Notes: generated by a model from the sequence alone, not told the origin. DNA of 64,000 nucleotides from CAIQIA01 sp945861105 (GCA_947488815.1 CANLCC010000008.1:1-64000); one strand, 5' to 3'. Positions 17,105-25,937 are shown, counted from the first letter of the stretch. Program-made: numbers and translations.

Positions 17105-18037
17105 TCAGCGGGCCTGGGACATCAGGTAGCTGACCGGCAGCTCCAGCACCTTGCCGACCCTGGGCACATAGGCCCGGTGCTGAAAGACGTCGTAGTCGAG
17201 GCGTTCGATGGCATCGAGGATGCCGCGGTACAGCCGCAGGGACGCCCAGACGGGCCAGCGGGCATCGGCCGCCAGCCAGCGCACCCCGGCCTCCGAGCGT
17301 CGGAACCAGTCACGGGCGCGCTGGAGCTGAAAGGCCATCAGGGCCCGCCAGCGATCGTTGAGCAGGCCTGCCATCAGATCGGCCTCGCTGTAGCCGAAGC
17401 GGTCGAGATCCTCCTGGGGGAGATAGATGCGGCCCCGGCCCCGGTCCTCGCCGACATCGCGCAGGATGTTGGTGAGCTGATTGGCGATGCCAAGGGCCAC
17501 CGCCGCCTCACGGGTGTCGGGCGGGGCACTCCACGGGGCGGTGGTGTAGGCCGGATCGAGGCCCATCACCTCCCGGGTCATCAGGCCGACGGTGCCCGCC
17601 ACCCGAAAGCAGTAACGCTCAAGATCGGCGAAGGTGGCGTAGCGCTGCTGGCGCAGGTCCATGCGCTGGCCCTCGATCATCTCGAGGTAGGCCTCGATGG
17701 GCTGGGGGAACCGCTCCAGCACATCGGCCAGCACCCGGTCGAGGCCATCGCACACGTCTCCTGCAAAGAGACGGCGGGTGCGCTGCTCCCAATGGTCCAG
17801 TCGATCGGCCAGCACAGGGGTGCCCAGGGCCTGGGCTTCGGCACTGTCGACCAGTTCATCGGTGCGGCGACACCAGACGTAGATCGCCCAGATAGCCCGC
17901 CGCTTGGCCGGCGGCATCAGCAGGGTGCCGAGGTAGAAGGTCTTCGCCCAGTGCTCGGTCTCCCGCCGGCAGGCTTCGTAGGCCTCATCGAGGGTGAGAC
18001 CGGGGAAGGAGAGGGGAACGGCGGGGCCGACCTGCAT
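17105..18037 (-). CDS. crtB: Phytoene synthase
   Basis: The 310-residue prenyltransferase joins two geranylgeranyl diphosphates into phytoene. The two Asp-rich motifs are RRTDELVDS and LRDVGEDRGRGRIYLP, with FYLGTLLMPPAKRRAIWAIY near the N-terminus and FRVAGTVGLM in the middle. Length is normal. It is 6 nt downstream of crtP and co-transcribed with it, the usual cyanobacterial arrangement. Confidence 0.96.
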   Translation of the reverse strand: MQVGPAVPLSFPGLTLDEAYEACRRETEHWAKTFYLGTLLMPPAKRRAIWAIYVWCRRTDELVDSAEAQALGTPVLADRLDHWEQRTRRLFAGDVCDGLDRVLADVLERFPQPIEAYLEMIEGQRMDLRQQRYATFADLERYCFRVAGTVGLMTREVMGLDPAYTTAPWSAPPDTREAAVALGIANQLTNILRDVGEDRGRGRIYLPQEDLDRFGYSEADLMAGLLNDRWRALMAFQLQRARDWFRRSEAGVRWLAADARWPVWASLRLYRGILDAIERLDYDVFQHRAYVPRVGKVLELPVSYLMSQAR

Positions 18038-18043
18038 CGTGTC

Positions 18044-19411
18044 TCAGCCCGTGATCGCCTGGGCGCAGAGCTTACCGCTGAGCACGGCCCCCTCCATCGA
18101 AGCCAGGTAGCGCTGCAGGGTGTAGCAACCCGCCAGGAAGAAGTTGGGCACCGGCGTCGCCTGGGTGGGCCGCAGGGCCTGGCAGCCCGGCACGGTCTTG
18201 TAGACCGACAGGGGCGTCTTGACGACGTGGCTCTTGCGCAGACGGGCGGGATCCGCCCCGCCGAAGTGGGCCGGAAAGAGCCGTTCCAGCTCCGCCAGGG
18301 TGGCAGCGACGATCTCTTCGTCCGGGCGGCCGATCCAGTCGCTGGCGGGGGCGAAGACCAGCTCGAGCATCGAACGGTTGGGATCGGCGTACTCACGACA
18401 GGTGTTGCTCATGTCGGCGTACACGCTCAGCAGGGGCGAGCGGCTGAAGAGCAGGTGGTCGATGTCGGTGAGCTTGCGGTCAAACCAGAGATGGATGTTG
18501 ATCACCGGAACCCCCCGCAGGCCCTCCAGACGGGCGAAGAACGGGTCCTGGCGCCAGGGGTCCGGCAGCAGCAGCTTGAGGGGGTCCACCGGCAGGGCAC
18601 TCACGTAGGCATCAGCCTCGAGCACCCGACCCTCCTGGCCGTCGAGGCCCCCGAGGCGGAAGCCCGCCACCCTGCCGTCGTCGGCCAGCTGGATCTCCCG
18701 CAGGGGCGCCCGCAGCTCAACCGAGCCCCCGCGGGCCTCGATGTGCTCAACGATGGGCTGGCACAGGCGTTCGGGCGGGTTGCCGTCCAGAAAGGCCATG
18801 CGGGACCCGTTCTTCTCCTGCAGGAAGCGATTCAGGGCCGTCAGCACCACCGTGCTCGAGATCTCGTCCGGGTTGATGAAGTTGAGGGCCTTGCTCATGG
18901 CCATGAAGACCTCGTCATTCACGCGCTTGGGGATGCGGTGGATGCTCAGCCATTCACTCCATGAGTAACGGTCGCAGTCTTCGACGTACTGCTGGCCGCG
19001 CAGCATCGCCGGCACGAGCCCGAGGCCGAAGGCCACCTTCTCGGGCCAGGTGAGCATGTCGTTGTTGCCGAGGATGGCGGCCACACCGTTGAGGGGCGCC
19101 GGCAGGTCGGGAAAGTCGAAGCGGCTGTAGGTGCCGGGCACCTCCTGCCGGTTGAAGATCATCGAGTGGCTCTTCCACTGCAGCCGGTCCTCGATGCCGA
19201 GTTCGGCGAAGAGCTGCAGCATGTTCGGATAGGCCCCGAAGAAGATGTGCAGACCGGTCTCGTACCAGTCGCCCTCCTCGTCCTGCCAGGCGGCCACCTT
19301 GCCCCCCAGCACGTCCCGGGCCTCGACCACCACGGGGGTGTGGCCGGCGTCGCTGAGGTACTTGGCGCAAGCCAGTCCGGCCAGGCCGGCCCCTGCAATC
19401 GCCACCCGCAT
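18044..19411 (-). CDS. crtP: 15-cis-phytoene desaturase
   Basis: The 455-residue plant-type desaturase converts phytoene to zeta-carotene and passes electrons to plastoquinone. The FAD-binding N-terminus is VAIAGAGLAGLACAKYLSDAG, then ARDVLGGKVAAW and the family-typical GLHIFFGAYPNMLQL. The C-terminus includes NFFLAGCYTLQRYLASMEGA. TATGGT on the minus strand (19438-19443) is a -10 candidate 26 nt upstream. It shares two bases with the -10 candidate of divergent ndhM. Confidence 0.96.
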   Translation of the reverse strand: MRVAIAGAGLAGLACAKYLSDAGHTPVVVEARDVLGGKVAAWQDEEGDWYETGLHIFFGAYPNMLQLFAELGIEDRLQWKSHSMIFNRQEVPGTYSRFDFPDLPAPLNGVAAILGNNDMLTWPEKVAFGLGLVPAMLRGQQYVEDCDRYSWSEWLSIHRIPKRVNDEVFMAMSKALNFINPDEISSTVVLTALNRFLQEKNGSRMAFLDGNPPERLCQPIVEHIEARGGSVELRAPLREIQLADDGRVAGFRLGGLDGQEGRVLEADAYVSALPVDPLKLLLPDPWRQDPFFARLEGLRGVPVINIHLWFDRKLTDIDHLLFSRSPLLSVYADMSNTCREYADPNRSMLELVFAPASDWIGRPDEEIVAATLAELERLFPAHFGGADPARLRKSHVVKTPLSVYKTVPGCQALRPTQATPVPNFFLAGCYTLQRYLASMEGAVLSGKLCAQAITG

Positions 19412-19437
19412 CGCTCATCCCATCGGCACGAGTGATC

Positions 19438-19447
19438 ACCATAGAGT
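19438..19447. promoter_or_regulatory. Overlapping divergent -10 elements of crtP and ndhM
   Basis: ACCATAGAGT contains TAGAGT on the plus strand (26 nt before the ndhM GTG) and TATGGT on the minus strand (26 nt before the crtP ATG). The two hexamers share TA. This is inferred from spacing and similarity to TANNNT; neither has a clear -35 box. Confidence 0.4.
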
Positions 19448-19473
19448 TGACCGAAGTTCCGCCGAGGCGTCCG

Positions 19474-19824
19474 GTGTCCGACACCCCCCTGAAGTGCACC
19501 ACCCGCCACGTCAGGATCTTCGCGGCCACGGTCACCCCCGACGGTGACCTGGAGGCCAGCGCCGATCGCCTCACCCTCGACCTCGACCCCGACGATGAGT
19601 TCGTCTGGGAGCCGGGGGTGCTGCAGCGGGTGCAGGACCGCTTCCGCCAACTCGTGGAGGCGGCGGCGGGCCAGGCCCTGAACGACTACAACCTGCGCCG
19701 CATCGGCTCGGACCTGGAGGGCTTCCTGCGCCAGCTGCTGCAGGCCGGTGAGCTGCGCTACAACCTCGACAGCCGGGTGCTCAACTACTCCATGGGCCTG
19801 CCCCGCAGCCCCGACAGCCCCTGA
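19474..19824 (+). CDS. ndhM: NDH-1 subunit M
   Basis: The 116-residue peripheral-arm subunit is specific to the photosynthetic NDH-1 complex. Visible motifs are LKCTTRHVRIFAA, LTLDLDPDDEF, LNDYNLRRIGSDLEGFLR and RVLNYSMGLPR. I chose GTG 19474 because family members are about 115-120 residues and begin just before TPLLKCTTRHVR; an upstream start at 19432 would add 14 unconserved residues and lie on the promoter. The next gene starts 3 nt after the stop. Confidence 0.9.
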   Translation: MSDTPLKCTTRHVRIFAATVTPDGDLEASADRLTLDLDPDDEFVWEPGVLQRVQDRFRQLVEAAAGQALNDYNLRRIGSDLEGFLRQLLQAGELRYNLDSRVLNYSMGLPRSPDSP

Positions 19825-19827
19825 ACC

Positions 19828-20478
19828 ATGGCCGTGCGCCGCACTCCTGACAGCCGCTACGACAACCGCTACGACGAGCGTTATGGCCAGCGCGCCGAAG
19901 GGCGCTATGACCGGGAACGGGGCGCTGACCCAGAACGCCGGCGCCCTGGCCCCGGCGGAGGACCGTCGGGGGGTGGTGGCAGTTTTCAGTTCAACGTGGC
20001 CACGCTGGCGGTGCTGGCGGGGGTGCTCATCCTGGGCATCGGCATCGGCACGGCGCTCAACAGCAACACGGCCGGCAACCAGGGCAACATCGCCAGCAGC
20101 CAGCAGCTGGATCTGGCGGTTCCTGACCCCGAATTCTGCAAGCAGTGGGGCGCCAGTGCCTTCGTCATGGACGTGGAGATGTACACGACCATGAACCCCA
20201 GCAGCAGCTTCGTGACCCAGCCGAAACTGCAACCGGGCTGCGTGATCCGCCGCGAGAACTGGTCGGTGCTGCAGAAGGAGGGGGCCGTCACGGCCGAGCA
20301 GATGCGCCAGTGCAAGCAGCGCATGAACACCTTTGCCTACATCGGCTCAATCCGCGACAAGCCTCAGGTGCGCTGCGTCTATCAGACCGACAGCGTCGAC
20401 AACAAGTTCCAGACCCGCGGTTCCGCCGGCGCCGCCGATGACAGCGTCGGCCTCACCCCCGAAGCGGATCAGTTCTGA
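19828..20478 (+). CDS. DUF3172 membrane protein
   Basis: The 216-residue protein has an Arg/Tyr-rich N-terminus (SRYDNRYDERYGQR) and a Gly-rich stretch. One transmembrane helix (FNVATLAVLAGVLILGIGIG, about 52-71) follows, then a soluble domain with LAVPDPEFCKQWGASAFVMD, QPGCVIRRENW and VRCVYQTDSVDNKF. This is the DUF3172 family, conserved in cyanobacteria and of unknown function. Its tight spacing after ndhM suggests co-transcription. Confidence 0.8.
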   Translation: MAVRRTPDSRYDNRYDERYGQRAEGRYDRERGADPERRRPGPGGGPSGGGGSFQFNVATLAVLAGVLILGIGIGTALNSNTAGNQGNIASSQQLDLAVPDPEFCKQWGASAFVMDVEMYTTMNPSSSFVTQPKLQPGCVIRRENWSVLQKEGAVTAEQMRQCKQRMNTFAYIGSIRDKPQVRCVYQTDSVDNKFQTRGSAGAADDSVGLTPEADQF

Positions 20479-20483
20479 TCGGC

Positions 20484-21440
20484 TCAGTTCTGATCCTGGT
20501 TCTGCCGCAGGGGACTGTCGGGGCTGGCGAACACCGGCAGGATCTCGCGTCTGAAGGCCCCGGCCGCCCGTGAGCAGTAGCGGGCCGGATGGGTGATGAG
20601 CCGCAGTTGACGGCGCACGTTGAGGTCACTGACGGCCATGCGCTGCAGGGTCTGGCTGCTCAGTTCGCGTTCAATCGACACCACCGGCAGGAAGGCCGCC
20701 CCCAGACCGCTCTGCACGGCGTTCTTGATGGCCTCCAGGGAGTTGAGCTCCATCTCGACCCGCAATCGCTGCACATCGAGGCCGGCCCGCACCAACAGCT
20801 GATCGACCATCTTGCGGGTGGTGCTCTGGGCGTCGAGGCAGATGAACGACAGCCGATAGAGATCATCCTTCTGCAGTTCCTGCAGACGGGCCATGGGGTG
20901 CTTCACGGGCAGCACCAGGGCCAGATCTTCGCTGGCATAGGGCACCACCTGCAGCTGTTCGGCCAGGTCGGAGGGCAGTTCACCACCGATGATCGCCAGA
21001 TCGATCTGGCCATTGGCCACACTCCAGCTGGTGCGCCGGGTGCTGTGCACCTGCAGCTGCACCGCCACGTCCGGATACTTCTGACGGAACAGGCCGATCA
21101 TCCGCGGCATCAGATAGGTGCCGGTGGTCTGGCTCGCGCCGACCACCAGGGATCCACCGCGCAGGTTGTGCAGATCATCGAGGGCCCGGCAGGCCTCCTG
21201 GCACTGGCTGAGGATGCGCTCGGAATAGCTGAGCAGCAGGTGGCCGGCCTCGGTGAGCATGGCCTTGCGGCCACCGCGATCAAACAGGGACACGTCGAGC
21301 TGCTTCTCCAGGTTCTGGATCTGCAGGCTCACGGCCGGCTGGGTCACGAACAGGCTGTCGGCAGCCTTCTTGAAGCTGCCCTCATGGTGGATGGCCCTGA
21401 GGATGCGCAGCTGATCGAGGGTGAACGGCAGATCGGCCAT
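20484..21440 (-). CDS. rbcR: LysR-type regulator RbcR
   Basis: The 318-residue LysR-type regulator has an N-terminal helix-turn-helix LDQLRILRAIHHEGSFKKAA...FVTQPAVSLQIQNLE and an effector domain with SLVVGASQTTGTYLMPRMIG. This is the RbcR/CmpR/NdhR group that controls RuBisCO, CO2-uptake or NDH-1 genes; ndhF starts 0.8 kb away. The ATG at 21440 gives the conserved MADLPFTLDQL; a longer open frame upstream has no similarity. TACAGT on the minus strand (21463-21468) is a likely -10, 22 nt upstream. Confidence 0.88.
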   Translation of the reverse strand: MADLPFTLDQLRILRAIHHEGSFKKAADSLFVTQPAVSLQIQNLEKQLDVSLFDRGGRKAMLTEAGHLLLSYSERILSQCQEACRALDDLHNLRGGSLVVGASQTTGTYLMPRMIGLFRQKYPDVAVQLQVHSTRRTSWSVANGQIDLAIIGGELPSDLAEQLQVVPYASEDLALVLPVKHPMARLQELQKDDLYRLSFICLDAQSTTRKMVDQLLVRAGLDVQRLRVEMELNSLEAIKNAVQSGLGAAFLPVVSIERELSSQTLQRMAVSDLNVRRQLRLITHPARYCSRAAGAFRREILPVFASPDSPLRQNQDQN

Positions 21441-21462
21441 GGACCGGCCCCCGGGCTGCTGG

Positions 21463-21472
21463 ACTGTAGGGC
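21463..21472. promoter_or_regulatory. Overlapping divergent -10-like elements of rbcR and the Z-ISO-like gene
   Basis: ACTGTAGGGC holds TACAGT on the minus strand (22 nt before the rbcR ATG) and TAGGGC on the plus strand (20 nt before the next gene). They share TA, as in the crtP-ndhM spacer. The plus-strand hexamer is the weaker match. Confidence 0.3.
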
Positions 21473-21492
21473 GGTCGCCGCTGACACCGCCC

Positions 21493-22230
21493 ATGCCCCC
21501 GATCCCCGACCTGCACAGCCATGGGGTGATGCTGGCGCTGCTGCTGGGGTTCGCTGTGGTCCACAGCGGCGGCGCCGCCCTGCGCAGCCGCGCCGAAGGC
21601 CGCATCGGCGCCCGCGCCTGGCGCCTGATCTTCGCTGCCGTGAGCGTGCCGTCGGCCGTGGTCGTGATCGGCTATTTCCTCCAGCACCGCTACGACGGCC
21701 TGCGGCTCTGGAATCTGCAGGACCAGGCCTGGATCGAGCCGGTGGTGTGGCTGGGAACCGCGGTGAGCTTCCTCTTCCTTTATCCCGCCACGTACAACCT
21801 GCTCGAGATCCCTGCCCTGCAACGGCCGCAGGTGCGGCTCTACGGCAGCGGCGTCATCCGCATCTCGCGCCACCCCCAGGCCGTGGGCCAGGTGCTGTGG
21901 TGCGCCACCCACCTGCTCTGGATCGGCAGCTCGTTCATGGTGGTCACCTGCGCCGGCCTGGTCGCCCACCATCTGTTCGCCGTCTGGCACGGGGACCGGC
22001 GGCTGCGGGCCCGCTTCGGGCCGGCCTTTGAAGAGCTGAAGGCGGCGACATCGGTGCTGCCGTTCGTCGCCCTGATCGATGGCCGGCAGACGCTGCCCCT
22101 GGCCGAACTGCTGCGCCCCGCCTATGCCGGGATCCTCATCGCCATCGGCGTGTTCTGGTTCTCGCACCGCTGGATCGGCACGGCAGCCACCACATTCGCC
22201 CGCACGGGCCTCTCCCACTGGCTGGGCTGA
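21493..22230 (+). CDS. NnrU/Z-ISO-type membrane protein, probable 15-cis-zeta-carotene isomerase
   Basis: The 245-residue protein has about six hydrophobic segments and the NnrU-family motifs FAVVHSGGAALRSR, RISRHPQAVGQVLW and HHLFAVWHGDRRL. Plant and cyanobacterial Z-ISO belong to this family and use heme-ligating histidines to isomerise 9,15,9'-tri-cis-zeta-carotene. The HSGxAxLR motif and nearby crtB-crtP favour this role over denitrification-related NnrU. The ATG at 21493 precedes the first membrane segment. Family certain; substrate inferred. Confidence 0.75.
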   Translation: MPPIPDLHSHGVMLALLLGFAVVHSGGAALRSRAEGRIGARAWRLIFAAVSVPSAVVVIGYFLQHRYDGLRLWNLQDQAWIEPVVWLGTAVSFLFLYPATYNLLEIPALQRPQVRLYGSGVIRISRHPQAVGQVLWCATHLLWIGSSFMVVTCAGLVAHHLFAVWHGDRRLRARFGPAFEELKAATSVLPFVALIDGRQTLPLAELLRPAYAGILIAIGVFWFSHRWIGTAATTFARTGLSHWLG

Positions 22231-22240
22231 ACGTGATGCC

Positions 22241-22246
22241 TACACT
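22241..22246 (+). promoter_or_regulatory. Candidate -10 element of ndhF
   Basis: TACACT lies 26 nt upstream of the ndhF ATG, just after the preceding gene's stop. It fits the TANNNT pattern found at similar distance before several genes here. Confidence 0.35.
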
Positions 22247-22272
22247 CCGGGAAACCACTCCCCCCAGCCGCC

Positions 22273-24264
22273 ATGCCCCCGGCCTCTGAGCTTGCCTGGC
22301 TGATTCCGGTGCTTCCCCTGGCCGGGGCGACCCTGGTGGGGCTCGGGCTCATCAGCTTCAACCGCACCGTCAACCGCCTGCGGGTGCCCGTGGCCGCACT
22401 GCTGATCAGCAGCGTCGGCGCCGCAGCCGTGCTGAGCTATGCCGTGCTGGCTGAGCAGATCGCCGGCGCGGGCCCCACCGAGATGCTGTTCACCTGGGCC
22501 ACCGCGGGCAGCTTCAGCCTGCCGATGGGCTTTCGCGTCGATGCCCTTGGTGCCGTGATGCTCGCCCTGGTCACCAGCATCGCCCTGCTGGTGATGGTCT
22601 ATTCCCACGGCTACATGGCCCACGACAAGGGCTACGTGCGCTTCTTCACCTACCTGGCGCTGTTCAGCAGTTCGATGCTGGGGCTGGTGGTGAGTCCGAA
22701 CCTGCTCGAGATCTACGTGTTCTGGGAGCTGGTGGGGATGTGCTCCTACCTGCTGGTGGGGTTCTGGTACGACCGCGACGGCGCCGCCCATGCGGCCCAG
22801 AAGGCCTTCGTCGTCAATCGGGTCGGAGATTTCGGGCTGCTGCTGGGCATCCTCGGCCTGTTCTGGGCCACCGGCACCCTGTCCTTCGATGGCATCGCGG
22901 CAGGCGTGCAGGCCGGCCTGGCCGACGGCACCCTGCCCGGCTGGGCCGCCACCCTGCTCTGCCTGCTGGTGTTCATGGGGCCGATGGCCAAGTCGGCCCA
23001 GTTCCCGCTGCACGTGTGGCTGCCCGACGCCATGGAGGGTCCGACGCCCATCTCGGCGCTGATCCACGCCGCCACGATGGTGGCGGCCGGCGTCTTCCTC
23101 GTTGCCCGGCTGGAACCGCTGTATGCCCAGTTCCCCTCGGTCCAGCTGACGGTGGCGGTGGTCGGCACCATCACCTGCTTCCTGGGGGCCTCGATCGCCC
23201 TCACCCAGATGGATCTGAAGAAGGGGCTCGCCTACAGCACCGTCTCCCAGCTGGGTTACATGATGCTGGCCATGGGCTGCGGCGCTCCCCTGGCCGGGAT
23301 GTTCCACCTGGTGACCCACGCCTGCTTCAAGGCGATGCTGTTCCTCGGGTCGGGTTCGGTGATCCACGCCATGGAGGAGGTGGTGGGCCATGAGCCGGTG
23401 CTGGCCCAGGACATGCGCCTGATGGGTGGCCTGCGCCGGTCGATGCCCATCACCGCCGTCACCTTCTTCATCGGCTGCCTGGCCATCAGCGGACTGCCCC
23501 CCCTGGCGGGCTTCTGGAGCAAGGACGAGATTCTCGGCGAAGCGTTTCAGGCCTACCCGCTGCTGTGGCTGGTGGGCTGGCTCACGGCCGGCATGACGGC
23601 CTTTTACATGTTCCGGCTCTATTTCCTCACCTTCGAGGGAGGGTTCCGGGGCCATGACACCGCCCTGCAGACCCGCCTGCTGCAGGCCGCCGGCCGTGGG
23701 GCACCGGAGCACGGCCACGGCGAAGGCCACGTGCACGAATCGGCCTGGCCCATGACCCTGCCGTTGGTGGTGCTGGCGGTGCCATCGGTGCTGATCGGCC
23801 TGCTGGGCATGCCCTGGAACAACCGGTTCGCCGCGCTGCTCGACCCCCGCGAGGCCGCCGAGGCCATGGCCCATTTCTCGATGGCTGAGTTTCTGCCCCT
23901 GGCCGGAGCGTCGGTCGCCGTGTCCCTGGTGGGCATCGGTGTGGCCGTGGTCGCCTACGCCCTGGGCCGCCTGGACCTGGGGACGGCCGTGGCCGGGCGG
24001 TTCCCGGCGATCAACCGCTTCCTGGCCAACAAGTGGTACCTGGATGCCATCAACGAACGCATCTTCGTGAGGGGCAGCCGTGCCCTCGCCCGCCAGGTGC
24101 TGGAGGTCGATGCCAAGGTCGTGGATGGGGTGGTGAACCTCACGGGCCTGCTGACCCTCGGCAGCGGCGAAGGTCTCAAGTACTTCGAGACCGGCCGGGC
24201 CCAGTTCTATGCCCTGATTGTTTTCGGTGGTGTGATCGCCCTGGTGGTGCTCTTCAGCCTCTGA
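22273..24264 (+). CDS. ndhF: NDH-1 subunit 5 (NdhF1)
   Basis: The 663-residue antiporter-like membrane-arm subunit has about 15-16 transmembrane helices. Typical motifs are FWELVGMCSYLLVGFWYDR, AFVVNRVGDFGLLLG, HVWLPDAMEGPTPISALIHA, GVFLVARL, GLAYSTVSQLGYMMLA and PLAGFWSKDEIL. The C-terminal linker with MTLPLVVLAVPSVLIGLLG is the NdhF extension. NDH-1 drives respiration and cyclic flow around PSI. The NdhF1 form, as opposed to CO2-uptake NdhF3/F4, is suggested by the adjacent ndhD. Confidence 0.95.
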   Translation: MPPASELAWLIPVLPLAGATLVGLGLISFNRTVNRLRVPVAALLISSVGAAAVLSYAVLAEQIAGAGPTEMLFTWATAGSFSLPMGFRVDALGAVMLALVTSIALLVMVYSHGYMAHDKGYVRFFTYLALFSSSMLGLVVSPNLLEIYVFWELVGMCSYLLVGFWYDRDGAAHAAQKAFVVNRVGDFGLLLGILGLFWATGTLSFDGIAAGVQAGLADGTLPGWAATLLCLLVFMGPMAKSAQFPLHVWLPDAMEGPTPISALIHAATMVAAGVFLVARLEPLYAQFPSVQLTVAVVGTITCFLGASIALTQMDLKKGLAYSTVSQLGYMMLAMGCGAPLAGMFHLVTHACFKAMLFLGSGSVIHAMEEVVGHEPVLAQDMRLMGGLRRSMPITAVTFFIGCLAISGLPPLAGFWSKDEILGEAFQAYPLLWLVGWLTAGMTAFYMFRLYFLTFEGGFRGHDTALQTRLLQAAGRGAPEHGHGEGHVHESAWPMTLPLVVLAVPSVLIGLLGMPWNNRFAALLDPREAAEAMAHFSMAEFLPLAGASVAVSLVGIGVAVVAYALGRLDLGTAVAGRFPAINRFLANKWYLDAINERIFVRGSRALARQVLEVDAKVVDGVVNLTGLLTLGSGEGLKYFETGRAQFYALIVFGGVIALVVLFSL

Positions 24265-24350
24265 GCCGGGGCAGAGTGTGTGTCAAAGCCGATGAGGGGG
24301 TTCCGCCTCCGGTCTGCATTTCTATCCTGCGGGCAACGGACTGAGCGGAT

Positions 24351-25937
24351 CTGGACTCCTTTCCCTGGCTGACGACGGCGATCCTGCTTCCGATCGTCGC
24401 CTCCCTGCTGATTCCCCTGATTCCCGACCCAGGCAACGGACGGATCGTCCGCTGGTATGCCCTCGGCGTGGCACTGGTGACCTTCCTGATCACCGTGGCC
24501 GCCTACGTGGTCGGCTACGACCCTGCCGAAGCCGGGCTGCAGCTGAGCCAGCGCATCGACTGGGTCCCTGACCTGGGCCTGGGCTGGTCGGTGGGGGTGG
24601 ACGGACTGTCCATGCCCCTGGTGCTGCTGACCAGCTTCATCACCACGCTGGCGGTGCTGGCGGCCTGGCCTGTCACCTTCAAGCCACGGCTCTTCTACTT
24701 CCTGATCCTGGCCATGGACGGCGGGCAGATCGCCGTCTTCGCCGTCCAGGACATGCTGCTGTTCTTCCTTGCCTGGGAGCTGGAGCTGATTCCCGTCTAC
24801 CTGCTGCTGGCCATCTGGGGTGGCAAGAAACGCCAGTACGCAGCGACCAAGTTCATCCTTTACACCGCCGGCAGTTCCCTGTTCATCCTGCTGGTGGCCC
24901 TGGGGATGGCCTTCGCCGGCTCCGGTCCGGTCAGTTTCGAATACAGCGATCTGGCCGCCAAGACCCTGGCGCCCTCCCTGCAGCTGCTGCTCTATGCCGG
25001 CCTGCTGATCGCCTTCGGCGTCAAGCTGCCGATCGTTCCGCTACACACCTGGCTGCCCGATGCCCACGGTGAGGCCACGGCACCGGTGCACATGCTGCTG
25101 GCGGGCATCCTGCTCAAGATGGGTGGCTACGCCCTGCTGCGCTTCAACGCCGGCATGCTGCCCGACGCCCATGTGCAGTTCGCGCCGCTGCTGGTGGTGC
25201 TGGGGGTCGTGAACATCATCTATGCGGCGCTCACGTCGTTCGCCCAGCGCAACCTCAAACGCAAGATCGCCTACAGCTCCATCAGCCACATGGGCTTCGT
25301 GCTCATCGGCATCGGCAGCTTCTCACCCCTGGCGGCCAGTGGGGCGATGCTGCAGATGATCAGCCATGGCCTGATCGGCGCCAGCCTGTTCTTCCTGGTG
25401 GGGGCCACCTACGACCGCACCCACACCCTCCAGCTCGATGAGATGGGCGGGGTGGGCCAGGCCATGCGCAAGATGTTCGCCCTCTGGACCGCCTGCGCCC
25501 TGGCCTCCCTGGCCCTGCCGGGGATGAGTGGGTTCGTGGCCGAACTGATGGTGTTTGTGGGGTTCACCACCGACGAGGCCTACAGCCTCCCCTTCCGCAT
25601 CGTGATCGCCGCGCTGGCGGCCATCGGCGTGGTCCTGACTCCGATCTACCTGCTCTCGATGCTGCGCGAGATCTTCTTCGGCAAGGAGAATGCCGAACTG
25701 GCCAGCCACAGCAACCTTGTCGATGCCGAGCCCCGCGAGATCTACATCATCTCGTGCCTGCTGGTGCCCATCATCGGCATCGGCCTCTATCCCCGGCTGA
25801 TGACCGACAGCTACAGGGCCACCATCGAACGCCAGGTGGCCCGCGACGGGGCTGCCATTCACAGTGCCGCAGCGCCACCCCTGCCCCTGCGTCCCCCCCT
25901 CACCGCCGCCGTGACAATGGCCCCGGCCCTGCGCTGA
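24351..25937 (+). CDS. ndhD: NDH-1 subunit 4 (NdhD1)
   Basis: The antiporter-like subunit has FLAWELELIPVYLLLAIWGG, LIAFGVKLPIVPLHTWLPDA, GEATAPVHMLLAGILLKMGG and KRKIAYSSISHMGF. It is 528 residues if the whole frame is used. The conserved first helix (DSFPWLTTAILLPIVASLL) begins right after CTG 24351, and an in-frame TGA lies at 24342-24344. The first ATG/GTG/TTG codon in frame is GTG 24468, which would cut off 39 residues including that helix. I therefore place the start at CTG 24351, with a frameshift or sequencing error as the alternative. Confidence 0.88.
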   Translation: MDSFPWLTTAILLPIVASLLIPLIPDPGNGRIVRWYALGVALVTFLITVAAYVVGYDPAEAGLQLSQRIDWVPDLGLGWSVGVDGLSMPLVLLTSFITTLAVLAAWPVTFKPRLFYFLILAMDGGQIAVFAVQDMLLFFLAWELELIPVYLLLAIWGGKKRQYAATKFILYTAGSSLFILLVALGMAFAGSGPVSFEYSDLAAKTLAPSLQLLLYAGLLIAFGVKLPIVPLHTWLPDAHGEATAPVHMLLAGILLKMGGYALLRFNAGMLPDAHVQFAPLLVVLGVVNIIYAALTSFAQRNLKRKIAYSSISHMGFVLIGIGSFSPLAASGAMLQMISHGLIGASLFFLVGATYDRTHTLQLDEMGGVGQAMRKMFALWTACALASLALPGMSGFVAELMVFVGFTTDEAYSLPFRIVIAALAAIGVVLTPIYLLSMLREIFFGKENAELASHSNLVDAEPREIYIISCLLVPIIGIGLYPRLMTDSYRATIERQVARDGAAIHSAAAPPLPLRPPLTAAVTMAPALR

